Shown: positions 1-8,476, numbered from the stretch's first letter. The stretch is 13,041 nucleotides of DNA from Anaerolineales bacterium UBA5069 (GCA_002415895.1 DIAV01000203.1:3682-16722), one strand, 5' to 3'. Notes: generated from the letters alone by a model not told the origin. Numbers and translations: made by a program.

Positions 1-1048
1 CCGCGGCCCAGCGCAGCAGCCAGGCCATGCCCACCAGCGCCGCCAGCAGCGGCCACGTGCGTCCTGTGGGATAGAAATAGAGCGAGAATCCCCCCGCCAG
101 CCCCGCGCCAATCCATGCCAGCGCGCGCCCGCGGCGCGCGCCCTCGAGCAGCAGCGCCACGCTGAGTGTCCACAGCGCCGCCGTGGGACCCGCTTCACTC
201 GTCTCGCGGGAGAATTGCAGTGCGACGCCTGAGACGGCAAAGGTTGCACCCACAAAAATGGCGGCGCGCCAACTCCAATTGCGCAGCGCCATAAATATGA
301 GCGTGGCAAGTGTCATCATGCCCCACAGGGCCGTAAAGGTGCGCGCCTGTACGTAGCCAACGCCTGCCAGCTTGAGCCATCCGGCGAGCAGGTGGAAGTA
401 CATCATGGAGATTCTGTACCAGCCAGCCTCAAAGAGCGTTTGCGGCGTTGTCCCTCGCAACACCTGCATGGCTGTGGCGGTGCGGTCGCCTTCGTCGGGG
501 TTAATGCCAAGGGGAATGCGGTCGAGCCAGACAAGGCGTGCGGCGATGCCAACAGCAAGGATCAGCAACAGGGTTGCGGCCAGAGCGACGCGTGCCTTGC
601 GGCCCTGTGGCAAGTCACTTTGCCAGCGCTCTGTAGGGGTTTCATAGCGCCGCACGAACAGGCCAACAGCCACAAGCAGCGCCACGCCTCCCAGCCATAG
701 CCAGGGCCCGGCTGGGGCGCGCAGGTTGCCAAGCAGCGTAATGAAAGTGAGGGCGGCCAGCGCAAGCGCGCCAACCACCCCCAGCGCCAGCAGTCGCCAG
801 GTTTTGCGCGCCGCTGCTGCACGAGGCGCGGGTTCCAAAACGAAGGGCGCTGTGGTTGTGGCGAGGAGAATCGCCGCAAGCGCGTAGAGCAGCAGGGGTT
901 GCCACATGACCGCCTCGCCACGCACCAAATGCTCTGCCGCCGCCGCCACCGCCAGCGCGGCTGCTGCTGCCACCGCTGCGACAATTGCGCGCCGCGTGGC
1001 ACGTGGGTGGTGTGCAATTATGCTGGGCGCGGCGGGTGGCGTTTGCAT
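1..1048 (-). CDS. GT39/PMT-like GT-C membrane glycosyltransferase, N-terminal part (cut by window edge)
   Basis: Reading leftward from the ATG at 1046-1048 gives 349 uninterrupted codons running off the window, so the C-terminus is unseen. The product is very hydrophobic. Membrane segments lie near residues 20-39, 50-66, 84-106, 115-131 and 154-171, followed by an outside loop with NPDEGDR (DE at 185-186). An acidic pair in the first main outside loop is the catalytic signature of GT-C enzymes of the PMT/ArnT (GT39, PMT_2) type, which move sugars from polyprenyl-phosphate donors. More helices follow to the edge. The start is fixed by an in-frame TAA two codons upstream; no Shine-Dalgarno site is seen. 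The four-helix N-terminal extension and DE spacing match the upstream neighbour (1129-4854), so the two are probably paralogues, and PA14 or NHL modules may lie beyond the edge. Family confidence is good; donor and acceptor are unknown. Confidence 0.85.
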   Translation of the reverse strand, partial: MQTPPAAPSIIAHHPRATRRAIVAAVAAAAALAVAAAAEHLVRGEAVMWQPLLLYALAAILLATTTAPFVLEPAPRAAAARKTWRLLALGVVGALALAALTFITLLGNLRAPAGPWLWLGGVALLVAVGLFVRRYETPTERWQSDLPQGRKARVALAATLLLILAVGIAARLVWLDRIPLGINPDEGDRTATAMQVLRGTTPQTLFEAGWYRISMMYFHLLAGWLKLAGVGYVQARTFTALWGMMTLATLIFMALRNWSWRAAIFVGATFAVSGVALQFSRETSEAGPTAALWTLSVALLLEGARRGRALAWIGAGLAGGFSLYFYPTGRTWPLLAALVGMAWLLRWAA

Positions 1049-1076
1049 GGTTGGTTATGGCTGCGGGGCTGAAAAT

Positions 1077-1123
1077 GCGCAGCGATTGCGCACGCTGCGC
1101 CGGCTTTCCACATTCACTGTGGA
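1077..1123 (-). terminator. Two short hairpins after the PA14/NHL glycosyltransferase gene
   Basis: The 80-bp gap after the stop codon at 1129-1131 holds two perfect inverted repeats. The first has a 6-bp stem, TCCACA/TGTGGA (1107-1112 and 1118-1123), with a 5-nt loop. The second has an 8-bp stem, GCGCAGCG/CGCTGCGC (1077-1084 and 1093-1100), with an 8-nt loop. On the minus strand the second is followed by ATTTTC, a short and poor T-tract. They could form a weak terminator or a processing/attenuation site before the next gene. No real poly-T run is present, so full termination is unlikely. Confidence 0.35.
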
Positions 1124-1128
1124 CGATG

Positions 1129-4100
1129 CTACGGTTTCGTGGCTGGCTCCAGCCGCACAACGCGGCTGCCATAGGCGTCGGCAATCCAGATGGAGCCATC
1201 TGCGGCTGCGGCCAGACCAATCGGTTTGACCATGTCGGGCTGCTGGGGCAACTGCCAAAACGCACCGTGCACAACAGTCGCGCCTGCACGCGTGTGCAGC
1301 ACAATCCGGCTCTCCTCAGGCTGGGAGATGTAGATGTCAGGTGGCTCACCAATGCCCAGGGCCAGATGGGGGGCATCCAGCGTGTTGGCCGGGGCTACGT
1401 CCCACGCACCCGTGCGCGTGCCTGCGGCATCATATTGCACGAGCTTGTTTATGCCCATAGCCACAGCGTAAATCGTGCCATCGGGAGTGACGGCCACGTC
1501 CGTAACCTGTGCATCTTCACCGGGCCAGACGGGGAACTCGTGCAGCAGCGCGCCATCTGGCGCAAATGCCAATATGCGCTGGCCGGGCGTGTGTGCAACC
1601 CAGATGCGCCCCGCGGAATCCACGGTGAGGCCGCGGGCGCGCACAAAGGCAGACTCGCTGGGGAGGATGGTGCGCAAATAGTCACCGTTCGGCGCGAAGA
1701 TGACGATGGCGCCGGCCTCTGCATCCAGCACATGGACTGCGCCCTCGGCATCCGTAGCCACGTCGAAGGGCTCGGTGAAGGGGACTGCGCCACCGGTAAT
1801 CGTGCGCTCAATTGCGCCTGCGGCATTGAGCACAAGCAGCGCGCGTGCCGTCACATCTACGACGTAGCCGCGACCATCCGCACCCAGGGCAATGCCGGTG
1901 GGGCGCCCCAGCCCCGTGAGCAATGTCGTTGTCGTGCCTATGAGGGGCGCACTGGGCGCAACGGGGGCGGGCAGCAGCGAAACACCACCTGCGGGCAGGG
2001 GCGCGAGTGCGCTCATAATGGGCAGTGTGATGCTGTCGTAATTGCCCATTGGTGGAAAGAGCACGGCACTGGGCACGGGCACGCGCGCGCCGTCTGGGGG
2101 CGTCCACTGGAGTCCGATACGGCTGTGGTTGTTAATCGCGCGGTAGCGCACGCGAATGTCGTGCAGTCCCTCGCCTAAATTGACATATCCTTCCACGGTC
2201 ATATTGCCCGAGCGCGTGGCAACAACAGCCTCTTCATCAATCCAAAGCTCCGCTTCATCAATGGCGTTAAGCGAGAAGAGGTAGTAGCCGGATAATGGGA
2301 TTGCGATTTTGCCCGTCCATTCCACGCTGAAGGGACGGGGCACGGGCGGCCTGAAGAAGACAATTGCAAGTTGCGGCGAAATCTCGGCCAGGGCAACGGG
2401 CGGCTCCCAGTCGCCATTGGCAAAGAAGTTGCCCAGCAGCCCGTTGGCGTTGATGGGCGCGCTGAAGAGGACATTGGCTGGGATGACACTTTCCACCTCG
2501 CCCAGTGGCGCCCATCGCAATTGGAGCGTGCCGGGTGCGCCGCGGGCGCGCACGCGCAACGTATGATTGCCCAGCGCGGGTGTAAGTGTCGTGGTCAGTT
2601 CACCCGTGCCGGAGAGCACCACGTTTTCATCAATCATGAGTTCCGCATGGGCAGGCGCGATCAATGTGAATACGTGCGGACCAAAGACGGCAATGCGCAG
2701 AATCCCCTCGTATGCGGCGGAGAACGGGAGGGCCAGCGGTGTACTCGCGGTCCAGTCAAAATCAAGATTGGCAACGCGCTCGGTGTGGACTGGGGCGCCC
2801 TGCCACTCGTCATTGTCAAAGTAGCGCGCCTCCAGCCCTTGCGCGGCATCGAGGACCGCACGCGAAAGGTGGACTGTGCGCGTCGAGACGGCGCCACCCA
2901 AGGGCGGCGTCTGCTCGCTGAAATCGCCATTGGGGTACATCATCTGCAACTGCTGGTAGAGGGTGCCGCTGTCGGCGTCGAGGAAGAGCCACACGTCCTT
3001 GTCTGCGGGCCAGATGAGCGGCATGGACTCGCTGCCCTCAATGGGGACATAGCGGCCGCGCCACTGGGGTGCAAGGAAAGTCATGGGCGGGCGGCCGTCA
3101 TAATAGCTGACGACATACGCTTGTGTGCTATCAGGATCCAGCGCAGCCAGTGCGCGCGCCGTAAGTGTCTCGGGGGTGGAGAAGGCGTTCCAGACGGCAA
3201 AATCCTTCTGCTGCACGATAAAGTACTGGTTGACGTGCCATGCGGCCAGGGGCAGCATTAGGAAAGCGGCCAGTACAGCACCTGCGCGCGGGTAATAGCG
3301 GCCGCCGCTGGAGCCATCCCATGCGCGCAGGAGTTCGGCAACAGGGACGAGCGCAATCAAATAGGCGGCCACCATCGCCCCGTTGGCGCGCAGCGACTGG
3401 GGCGCCTCAAACGCCAGCGTGAGGATGCCGCCCAGCAGAGTAAACGCCAGCCAGAACAGGAGCAGCAGGTACACTGGCCGCCGCCAGCGCCAGAGGCAGA
3501 CCGCGAGGCCCACGACGAAGAACCCGCCAAGCCAGGGGTCCAGCATGGGGCGTCCGGGCAGGTTGTGGCGGCCGTTGCGGTCGCCGGCAACGTTGAACAT
3601 CAAGAGATGCGTCACCGTGTTGTCGCGCAATTCGCTCATGCGATCGGCAGGGGCCACTTTGGTCAAGAGAAAAGTGTCTGCCGAGCGCTTGAGGAAGAGG
3701 TCGCGATTGGTGGCGGCGAATGTGAGCAGTGGTGTTGCGACAATGATTGCCGCCAGCGCCCAGAGCAGCAGACCGCGCCAGGATCTTGCCCATAAATCGC
3801 GGCGCGCAATCAGCGCTGCAAGCAGAAAGAGGGGCAGCACAGGCATAAAGAGGCGGAACGACGAATAGAAGTTGAGGCCCATACCCAGCGCCATGCCGCT
3901 GAGCATGTACGCGCCCATGCGCTGCGTGCGCAGTCCATGCAGCAGCAGTCCCACCGCGAGCAGGATGAAAAGCGGCGTGGCAATGTAGTTGACGGCAATG
4001 CGGCTGAAGTTGAGTGACCACGAGGAGACCGTGAGGATGGCTGCGAAGGTGAGCCCCAGGGTGGGGCCGACAAGCGATCTGGCGCGCCCGTGCGATGGCG

Positions 4101-4854
4101 CTGTGTGGAAGATCTCGGCGGCAACGAGGTAGCCTGCGGCGACCATGGCAATGCCCATGAGCGCCGATACGGTGCGTGCCGCTGTAATTGTCTCACCCAA
4201 CCAGGCAAAGGCAAGCGCCACCAAATAATTGTGGTGCGCCGTGTGCGATGTAGCGCCGAGGAAGAAGGGACGGTAGACGGGGTTGTGCAGGATGTCTTGC
4301 GCGGCCAGCGCATTTTCAGCTTCATCGTGCCAGACGCCGAAAGGCAGGCTCCCCAGATTGGGCAGGCGCAGCGCCGCGGCGAGGGCGACGAGCGCCAGCA
4401 ACCCCAGCGCCACATGCCAGCCCATGCCATTGCTGCGCGCGCTGGGGCGCAAGCCCAGGTCCAGCGCCACGCCGCCTAGAAGGAGTGCACCAAGGCTGCC
4501 CAGGTGAAGCGTCCACCCCCATGCGGCGGGCTTGTCGGTGATGAAGCGGGGCGCAGCGGCGGCAGCCAGCACAGCCGCCAGCAACAAGGCGATTGCACCA
4601 ATGCGTACCAGTGCCTTGTTGCGCGTTGCGCCAGGCGCACCCACTGCCAAAGGCGCCGCGCTGCGCGGAAACGCAATTAGATAGAGGACTATCGCGGCCA
4701 CAAAGAGGGCAGTAGCGTCAGCCGGGCGCGCGCCTAGCGCAACCCGCTGTGCAAGCAGAGACAGGAGCAGCGCAAACACACCCAGGCCAATGCGCGGCAG
4801 GGTCGCGTGGGCGGATCGTGGCTTCTCAAGCGGGCGGGGGAGTGTGGCGGCCAT
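1129..4854 (-). CDS. GT39/PMT-like membrane glycosyltransferase fused to two PA14 domains and an NHL beta-propeller
   Basis: This 1241-residue protein has three parts. Residues about 20-550 are a GT-C membrane core: four helices (near 22-40, 47-63, 82-101, 115-133), then the usual first helix (145-163) and an outside loop with the catalytic-type motif WHDEAENA (HDE at 176-178), then many further helices. A soluble linker (about 555-670) follows, then two PA14-like beta-sandwich domains (about 673-798, with EARYFDNDEW and AELMIDENVV; about 802-935, with GNFFANGDW and AELWIDEEAVV). The end (about 970-1237) is an NHL-type propeller of roughly six blades with repeats such as PTGIALGADGRGYVVD and PIGLAAAADGSIWIAD. 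The core is expected to transfer sugar from a lipid-phosphate donor outside the membrane. PA14 domains often bind carbohydrate; NHL propellers usually bind proteins or glycans. Typical GT39 proteins have about 500-600 residues, so half of this one is added extracytoplasmic domain. An in-frame TGA two codons upstream fixes the ATG; no Shine-Dalgarno site is visible. Substrate unknown. Confidence 0.88.
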   Translation of the reverse strand: MAATLPRPLEKPRSAHATLPRIGLGVFALLLSLLAQRVALGARPADATALFVAAIVLYLIAFPRSAAPLAVGAPGATRNKALVRIGAIALLLAAVLAAAAAPRFITDKPAAWGWTLHLGSLGALLLGGVALDLGLRPSARSNGMGWHVALGLLALVALAAALRLPNLGSLPFGVWHDEAENALAAQDILHNPVYRPFFLGATSHTAHHNYLVALAFAWLGETITAARTVSALMGIAMVAAGYLVAAEIFHTAPSHGRARSLVGPTLGLTFAAILTVSSWSLNFSRIAVNYIATPLFILLAVGLLLHGLRTQRMGAYMLSGMALGMGLNFYSSFRLFMPVLPLFLLAALIARRDLWARSWRGLLLWALAAIIVATPLLTFAATNRDLFLKRSADTFLLTKVAPADRMSELRDNTVTHLLMFNVAGDRNGRHNLPGRPMLDPWLGGFFVVGLAVCLWRWRRPVYLLLLFWLAFTLLGGILTLAFEAPQSLRANGAMVAAYLIALVPVAELLRAWDGSSGGRYYPRAGAVLAAFLMLPLAAWHVNQYFIVQQKDFAVWNAFSTPETLTARALAALDPDSTQAYVVSYYDGRPPMTFLAPQWRGRYVPIEGSESMPLIWPADKDVWLFLDADSGTLYQQLQMMYPNGDFSEQTPPLGGAVSTRTVHLSRAVLDAAQGLEARYFDNDEWQGAPVHTERVANLDFDWTASTPLALPFSAAYEGILRIAVFGPHVFTLIAPAHAELMIDENVVLSGTGELTTTLTPALGNHTLRVRARGAPGTLQLRWAPLGEVESVIPANVLFSAPINANGLLGNFFANGDWEPPVALAEISPQLAIVFFRPPVPRPFSVEWTGKIAIPLSGYYLFSLNAIDEAELWIDEEAVVATRSGNMTVEGYVNLGEGLHDIRVRYRAINNHSRIGLQWTPPDGARVPVPSAVLFPPMGNYDSITLPIMSALAPLPAGGVSLLPAPVAPSAPLIGTTTTLLTGLGRPTGIALGADGRGYVVDVTARALLVLNAAGAIERTITGGAVPFTEPFDVATDAEGAVHVLDAEAGAIVIFAPNGDYLRTILPSESAFVRARGLTVDSAGRIWVAHTPGQRILAFAPDGALLHEFPVWPGEDAQVTDVAVTPDGTIYAVAMGINKLVQYDAAGTRTGAWDVAPANTLDAPHLALGIGEPPDIYISQPEESRIVLHTRAGATVVHGAFWQLPQQPDMVKPIGLAAAADGSIWIADAYGSRVVRLEPATKP

Positions 4855-4906
4855 GGCTCACATGGGCGGGTTGATGCGCGGTCGTAGTGTTCATTGCCGC
4901 GCCGAC

Positions 4907-5028
4907 ATCGCAACGCAAAGGAGCGAAGAGGCACAAAGAAAGAGCATCGTCTCTGCGCATAGCTACTTGTTGCAGACTTTGCTGTTCTTTGCGTTGCTTT
5001 GCGCCCCTCTGCTCCTTTGCGTTGCGAT
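4907..5028. repeat. 122-bp imperfect palindromic repeat element with 18-bp perfect terminal inverted repeats
   Basis: The ends are exact 18-bp inverted repeats: ATCGCAACGCAAAGGAGC at 4907-4924 and its complement at 5011-5028. Pairing continues inward imperfectly, for example AAAGAA at 4935-4940 with TTCTTT at 4985-4990, so the whole could fold into a long hairpin. The unit GCAACGCAAAG occurs three times: 4910-4920 (plus), 4987-4997 (minus) and 5015-5025 (minus). The two minus copies are offset by 28 bp, which fits a 7-bp period. Each arm, read from its outer end, is nearly T-free. It codes for nothing convincing and no target-site duplication is seen. It resembles dispersed REP/MITE-like palindromes, and it lies between two genes of one orientation, where it could block or attenuate transcription or protect the upstream mRNA's 3' end. 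Confidence 0.75.
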
Positions 5029-5030
5029 TA

Positions 5031-5055
5031 CTTGACGTGCCGGAATCACGTCAAG
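5031..5055 (-). terminator. Perfect 9-bp hairpin overlapping the stop codon of the Agl23-like gene
   Basis: CTTGACGTG (5031-5039) and CACGTCAAG (5047-5055) pair perfectly around a 7-nt loop. The stop codon TGA at 5051-5053 lies inside the upstream arm of the transcript. On the minus strand the hairpin is followed by TAATCGC, so there is no T-tract and classical intrinsic termination is doubtful. Its place just before the 122-bp palindrome suggests the two form one gene-end structure, either a terminator or an mRNA-stabilising stem. Confidence 0.5.
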
Positions 5056-8000
5056 GTAGCTGCGGAAAGAGCATGGCACGGTTGTTGTCAGCATCCGCAA
5101 CGAGGATGGAACTGTTGGGCAGGTCGGCGGCAAGTCCGTTGGGCAAGCCCAGCCGGTTGGCCTCGGCGCCAAAGCGGCCAAAGGTGCCCTTGAGCAATCC
5201 ATCCTTGTTGAAGACAAAGATGCGGAAGAACTGGGGATCGCTGGCGTAGACGTCACCATTGGCGGCCACAGCGAGGCCGGGCTTGTCGTAGATTGCCTTG
5301 CTCTCCCAGCCGGGCACAGGCCATTCGGCCATGAAGCCCATGTTGCCGTCAAACTTCTGAATGCGCCGGTTCCAGGCGTCGGCCACGTAAATGCTGCCGT
5401 CGCTGGGGTCAACGCTCACACTGGTAGGCTCGTCGAAGCGCCCAGCCACCACACCGCCCCCGCCCACTTGATCAACCAGTTCGCCGGTGGTTGCAAAGCG
5501 CACAATGCGCTTGTTGCCCGTGTCAGCGACAACAAGGTTGCCTGCCAGATCGATCGCGATGCCACGCGGGCCAAAGAGCGCGTTGGGGTCGCCCAGTTCG
5601 CCGTTGGTGGTGTTGAAGTAACCCCACTTGCGCAGGAACGCGCCGGTTGCGTCAAAGACCTGGATACGCCCGTTCCACGTATCGGCTACGTAGATGTTGT
5701 TGTCGGCATCCACGGCAACGCCCCACGGCTCGTTAAACTGGCCGTCGCCCAGGGCGAGGGGGCCGCTGCCGTCAGGATCGACGCAGCCGCCATCGGCACC
5801 CGCAGCCAGATCACAGCGCGAGCCAAAGACGGCGCGTTCAGCGCCCGTGGCATCAACAATCACAATGCGCTGGTTGCCCGAATCCGCAATGATGCGGTTG
5901 CCATTGGGCGCCGCAGCAACTGCGCGTGGCGTAAGCAGCGCCAGCCCGTCGTATGGGCCAACAAACATGGCCGAGGCGTTCTGATTGAAGTCGGGCACGG
6001 TCACGGCTGCGCTTTGTGCAGCACCGACCAGCGGTGTCACATTCAGGTCCCAAATCTGATTAGCGAGGTCCTTGCGCACCCACATATCAAACTCGCCGCG
6101 TGCGGGCCACTGCGTCAGGTCGCGGAAGCGGCTGAAATCGCTGGTATCGCGGTGGCGGCGGAAGAGCGCAATTTGCATAAGGCGCTCACGTTGCTGCGGG
6201 TCGGTGATGGCAAAGCGGATGCGGTCCCAGTTCAGGTTGAAGTAGTCCATATCGGGCCACCAAATGCGCCGATAGGTGCGCTTTACGTAATCGCGCTCAA
6301 GATAGGGCAGCACCTTGTCGCGGTTGGGCGGCCCCACCAGCACAATCGGCGCGCTCATGCTGTTGCTGTCGGGGTTGGCCCCATAGAAGCGCGCGTTGGG
6401 GTAGTCGCGCAGATACCATGTGAAGGGCCACGACGACTCATCGTCATAGGCGACGACAATGTTGCGGTCGCCCACCGTGCGCTGGCTAATGCTCTCGATT
6501 TCGCGCAGGGCGCGCTTGACGTCGGGGCTGGCGTGCGCGTAAACCAGGTATTCTGTCGCCATGTCATAGTTCACAAAGGTGAGCATGAACGAGGCACGCG
6601 TGTTAAAGACAAAGAGGATGGCGACCATGGCGACGCCATAGAGGGGTGCAGCCTGGCGCCAGCCCGCGTCCATGCTCCAGCGCACGCCAAAATAGACCAG
6701 TGTCGCCAACGCAGCGCCCGCAAGCAGAAAGCCCATCCACGCGGCGGCCACTTCGCTGCCGCGCCCTGCTTCGGGCACCGTGCGGATGAGGATGAAGAGC
6801 AGCAGGAGTGCGGCAGGCAGGAGGCCAATGAGCCACGCTGTACGGTTATCCCACGCGGCGCGCCAATCGATCGCGTGGATGAGGCGGCCTGCCCACCAGC
6901 CGCCGAAGACGCACATGGGTAGCGCCATGTGCGTAAGCAGCCAGGGCATCTTTTCACCGGCCACGGTGTAGGCCGACCACATGCCCGCCACCCACACCAG
7001 TGCAAAAATCACAAAGGCGTTGCGCGTGCTGACAGCCACCTCGGGCGACCACGCATCGCGCTGCGCGGGCAGGTCGCTCGTGGCAACGGGCGACCAGTTA
7101 CGCTGGAAGACGAAACCGCGAATGAGCACCACTGCACCCGCTGCCGTCAGGATGATGGGCAGGAATTCATACATGGAACCAATGAAAGGGTAGTAGTACC
7201 AGGGCTGGCTGCCGCGCTCAACGTTTTGCTGCGCAAGCCAGTAGCCAAGGCTGCCCACAAGCCCCGAAGCAAGGCCGTTGCGCGTGTTTGTAAAGAAGGT
7301 GGTGTAGAAGAGCACCTGGATCACCCAGAAGGAGGCCATGAGCTGCGCCCACTGGTTGAGGCCAATGCGTCCTTCGTCGTCACCTTTGCGGATGACACGG
7401 AACCAGAGCACCGCCAGCGCAATCGCGAGAATGCTGGTTCCCGCGACCAGCAGAGCCATGCGCGAAATGAGCGCATCGGTCAGGTACTCGGAATTGGCGA
7501 AGACCTTCGCCTCGCCGCCCAGTGCCATGTGCGCAAATGGGGCCATAAAGGGCAGCACCAGCGTTGCCATGAGTACAGCAAGGTCGGCGGGGAGGGCCGA
7601 ACGCAAGCGGCTCCAGCCCTTGTTGCGCAGCAGGAAGAAGAGCGCCAAGCCAATCGTCATGAGCGCGATCGCACCCAGAATGGGGATCGCGATGTTGTCC
7701 TGATCGTTGTGGTGAAAGTAGTAGGCAGCGATACCGAGCGGGATGGCGGGCGTGATGACAATGAGCGAGCGCCATGCAATGGCCTGCCACATTGCCAGCA
7801 TCACAATGAAGCCGCCAAAGACCGCCCCCGTGATGAATGAGTTTTCCATCGTCACGAAGCTGAAGCCCATGGCAAGCACCATCAGCATGAGCCAGCGGAA
7901 GCGGCGCGTCTCGAGATAGCGGAAAGCCCCCAGCGCCCACAAGGTGGTGAAGGTGGCAATGAAGATGTCGTCGCGAATGTAGCGGCTATGGAAGAGCAGG

Positions 8001-8476
8001 CTGGGGCTGACAGTAATCAGAATGGCCGCAACCAGCGCGCCTGTGCGCCCAATCCAGCGACGGAAGGCATACATGAGGGCCACAAGCGATGTGCCCAGCA
8101 GCGCCGGTACGAGGCGCGATGAAAAGTCGGAAGCCCCAAAGAGGAAGTAGCTCAGCGCCGTCATGTGGAAGCGGAAGGGGCCGTGCATCATGGGGTTGTG
8201 CTCGTAGCGCCCCTCGTTGAAGAGGTAATAGCCGTACATTGTGTGCAGGCTCTCGTCATGGCTCATGCCGCGCGTGCCGAGATCATAAAAGCGCAGCACA
8301 CCCGCGAGCAGCACAAGCAGCACCCAGGCGATAGTCTCCCAACGCCATGCGGGGAAGGCAGCGAGTGGCTTGTCGAACCAGGAGGTGCGTGCAAAGCGCG
8401 GGTCATCCGCGCGTGTTGGCGCGGGAGCCACTACGGGATCGGGAGTGTGCTCGGGGACGAGTACAGTGTCGCTCAT
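5051..8476 (-). CDS. Agl23/TIGR03663-like GT-C membrane protein with C-terminal NHL beta-propeller
   Basis: This 1141-residue protein has a short Pro/Ala-rich cytosolic start, a first helix at about 48-62, and an outside loop with GMSHDESLHTMYGYY (HDE at 73-75), typical of TIGR03663. That family is annotated as flippase-activity-associated protein Agl23 after the haloarchaeal glycosylation pathway, and its fold resembles GT39. Other family-like motifs are RYIRDDIF (165-172) and AGEKMPWLLTHMALP (506-520). A dozen or more helices run to about residue 630. An extracytoplasmic alpha/beta-like domain (about 650-800; TWYLRDYPNARFYG at 686-699) follows, then a six-bladed NHL propeller (about 845-1140) with repeats such as PWGVAVDADNNIYVADTWN. 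A loop between blades 1 and 2 carries Cys888 and Cys898, which could form a disulfide. Usual family members end near 500-600 residues, so the propeller is an addition. It probably handles lipid-linked sugars at the outer membrane face; the reaction is unproven. GGAGG at 8486-8490 supports the start. Confidence 0.9.
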   Translation of the reverse strand: MSDTVLVPEHTPDPVVAPAPTRADDPRFARTSWFDKPLAAFPAWRWETIAWVLLVLLAGVLRFYDLGTRGMSHDESLHTMYGYYLFNEGRYEHNPMMHGPFRFHMTALSYFLFGASDFSSRLVPALLGTSLVALMYAFRRWIGRTGALVAAILITVSPSLLFHSRYIRDDIFIATFTTLWALGAFRYLETRRFRWLMLMVLAMGFSFVTMENSFITGAVFGGFIVMLAMWQAIAWRSLIVITPAIPLGIAAYYFHHNDQDNIAIPILGAIALMTIGLALFFLLRNKGWSRLRSALPADLAVLMATLVLPFMAPFAHMALGGEAKVFANSEYLTDALISRMALLVAGTSILAIALAVLWFRVIRKGDDEGRIGLNQWAQLMASFWVIQVLFYTTFFTNTRNGLASGLVGSLGYWLAQQNVERGSQPWYYYPFIGSMYEFLPIILTAAGAVVLIRGFVFQRNWSPVATSDLPAQRDAWSPEVAVSTRNAFVIFALVWVAGMWSAYTVAGEKMPWLLTHMALPMCVFGGWWAGRLIHAIDWRAAWDNRTAWLIGLLPAALLLLFILIRTVPEAGRGSEVAAAWMGFLLAGAALATLVYFGVRWSMDAGWRQAAPLYGVAMVAILFVFNTRASFMLTFVNYDMATEYLVYAHASPDVKRALREIESISQRTVGDRNIVVAYDDESSWPFTWYLRDYPNARFYGANPDSNSMSAPIVLVGPPNRDKVLPYLERDYVKRTYRRIWWPDMDYFNLNWDRIRFAITDPQQRERLMQIALFRRHRDTSDFSRFRDLTQWPARGEFDMWVRKDLANQIWDLNVTPLVGAAQSAAVTVPDFNQNASAMFVGPYDGLALLTPRAVAAAPNGNRIIADSGNQRIVIVDATGAERAVFGSRCDLAAGADGGCVDPDGSGPLALGDGQFNEPWGVAVDADNNIYVADTWNGRIQVFDATGAFLRKWGYFNTTNGELGDPNALFGPRGIAIDLAGNLVVADTGNKRIVRFATTGELVDQVGGGGVVAGRFDEPTSVSVDPSDGSIYVADAWNRRIQKFDGNMGFMAEWPVPGWESKAIYDKPGLAVAANGDVYASDPQFFRIFVFNKDGLLKGTFGRFGAEANRLGLPNGLAADLPNSSILVADADNNRAMLFPQLP

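Noticed and set aside
1049..1076. -10-like CATAAC ahead of the partial glycosyltransferase gene
   Set aside because: It lies only 5 nt from the ATG, so transcription would begin inside the coding region, and it matches the consensus poorly.
642..1376. Minus-strand open frame of 244 codons crossing the gap between the two GT39-like genes
   Set aside because: It overlaps both genes in another frame and lacks the hydrophobic helices and DE motif found in the correct frame starting at 1048.
985..3261. Plus-strand open frames of 397 and 296 codons (985-2178 and 2371-3261)
   Set aside because: They are antisense to the PA14/NHL-encoding part of a well-supported gene; translations are low-complexity Arg/Gly/Cys-rich with no recognisable motif.
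4907..5028. CRISPR array or insertion sequence
   Set aside because: The repeats are inverted and heptad-based without unique spacers, there is no transposase gene, and no target-site duplication can be seen.
5468..7840. Long open frames on the plus strand (5468-6922 and 6929-7840) opposite the Agl23-like gene
   Set aside because: They lie antisense to a clearly recognisable membrane protein, their products are rich in His, Arg, Gly and Ala with no domain, and GC-rich genes commonly leave the opposite frames open.
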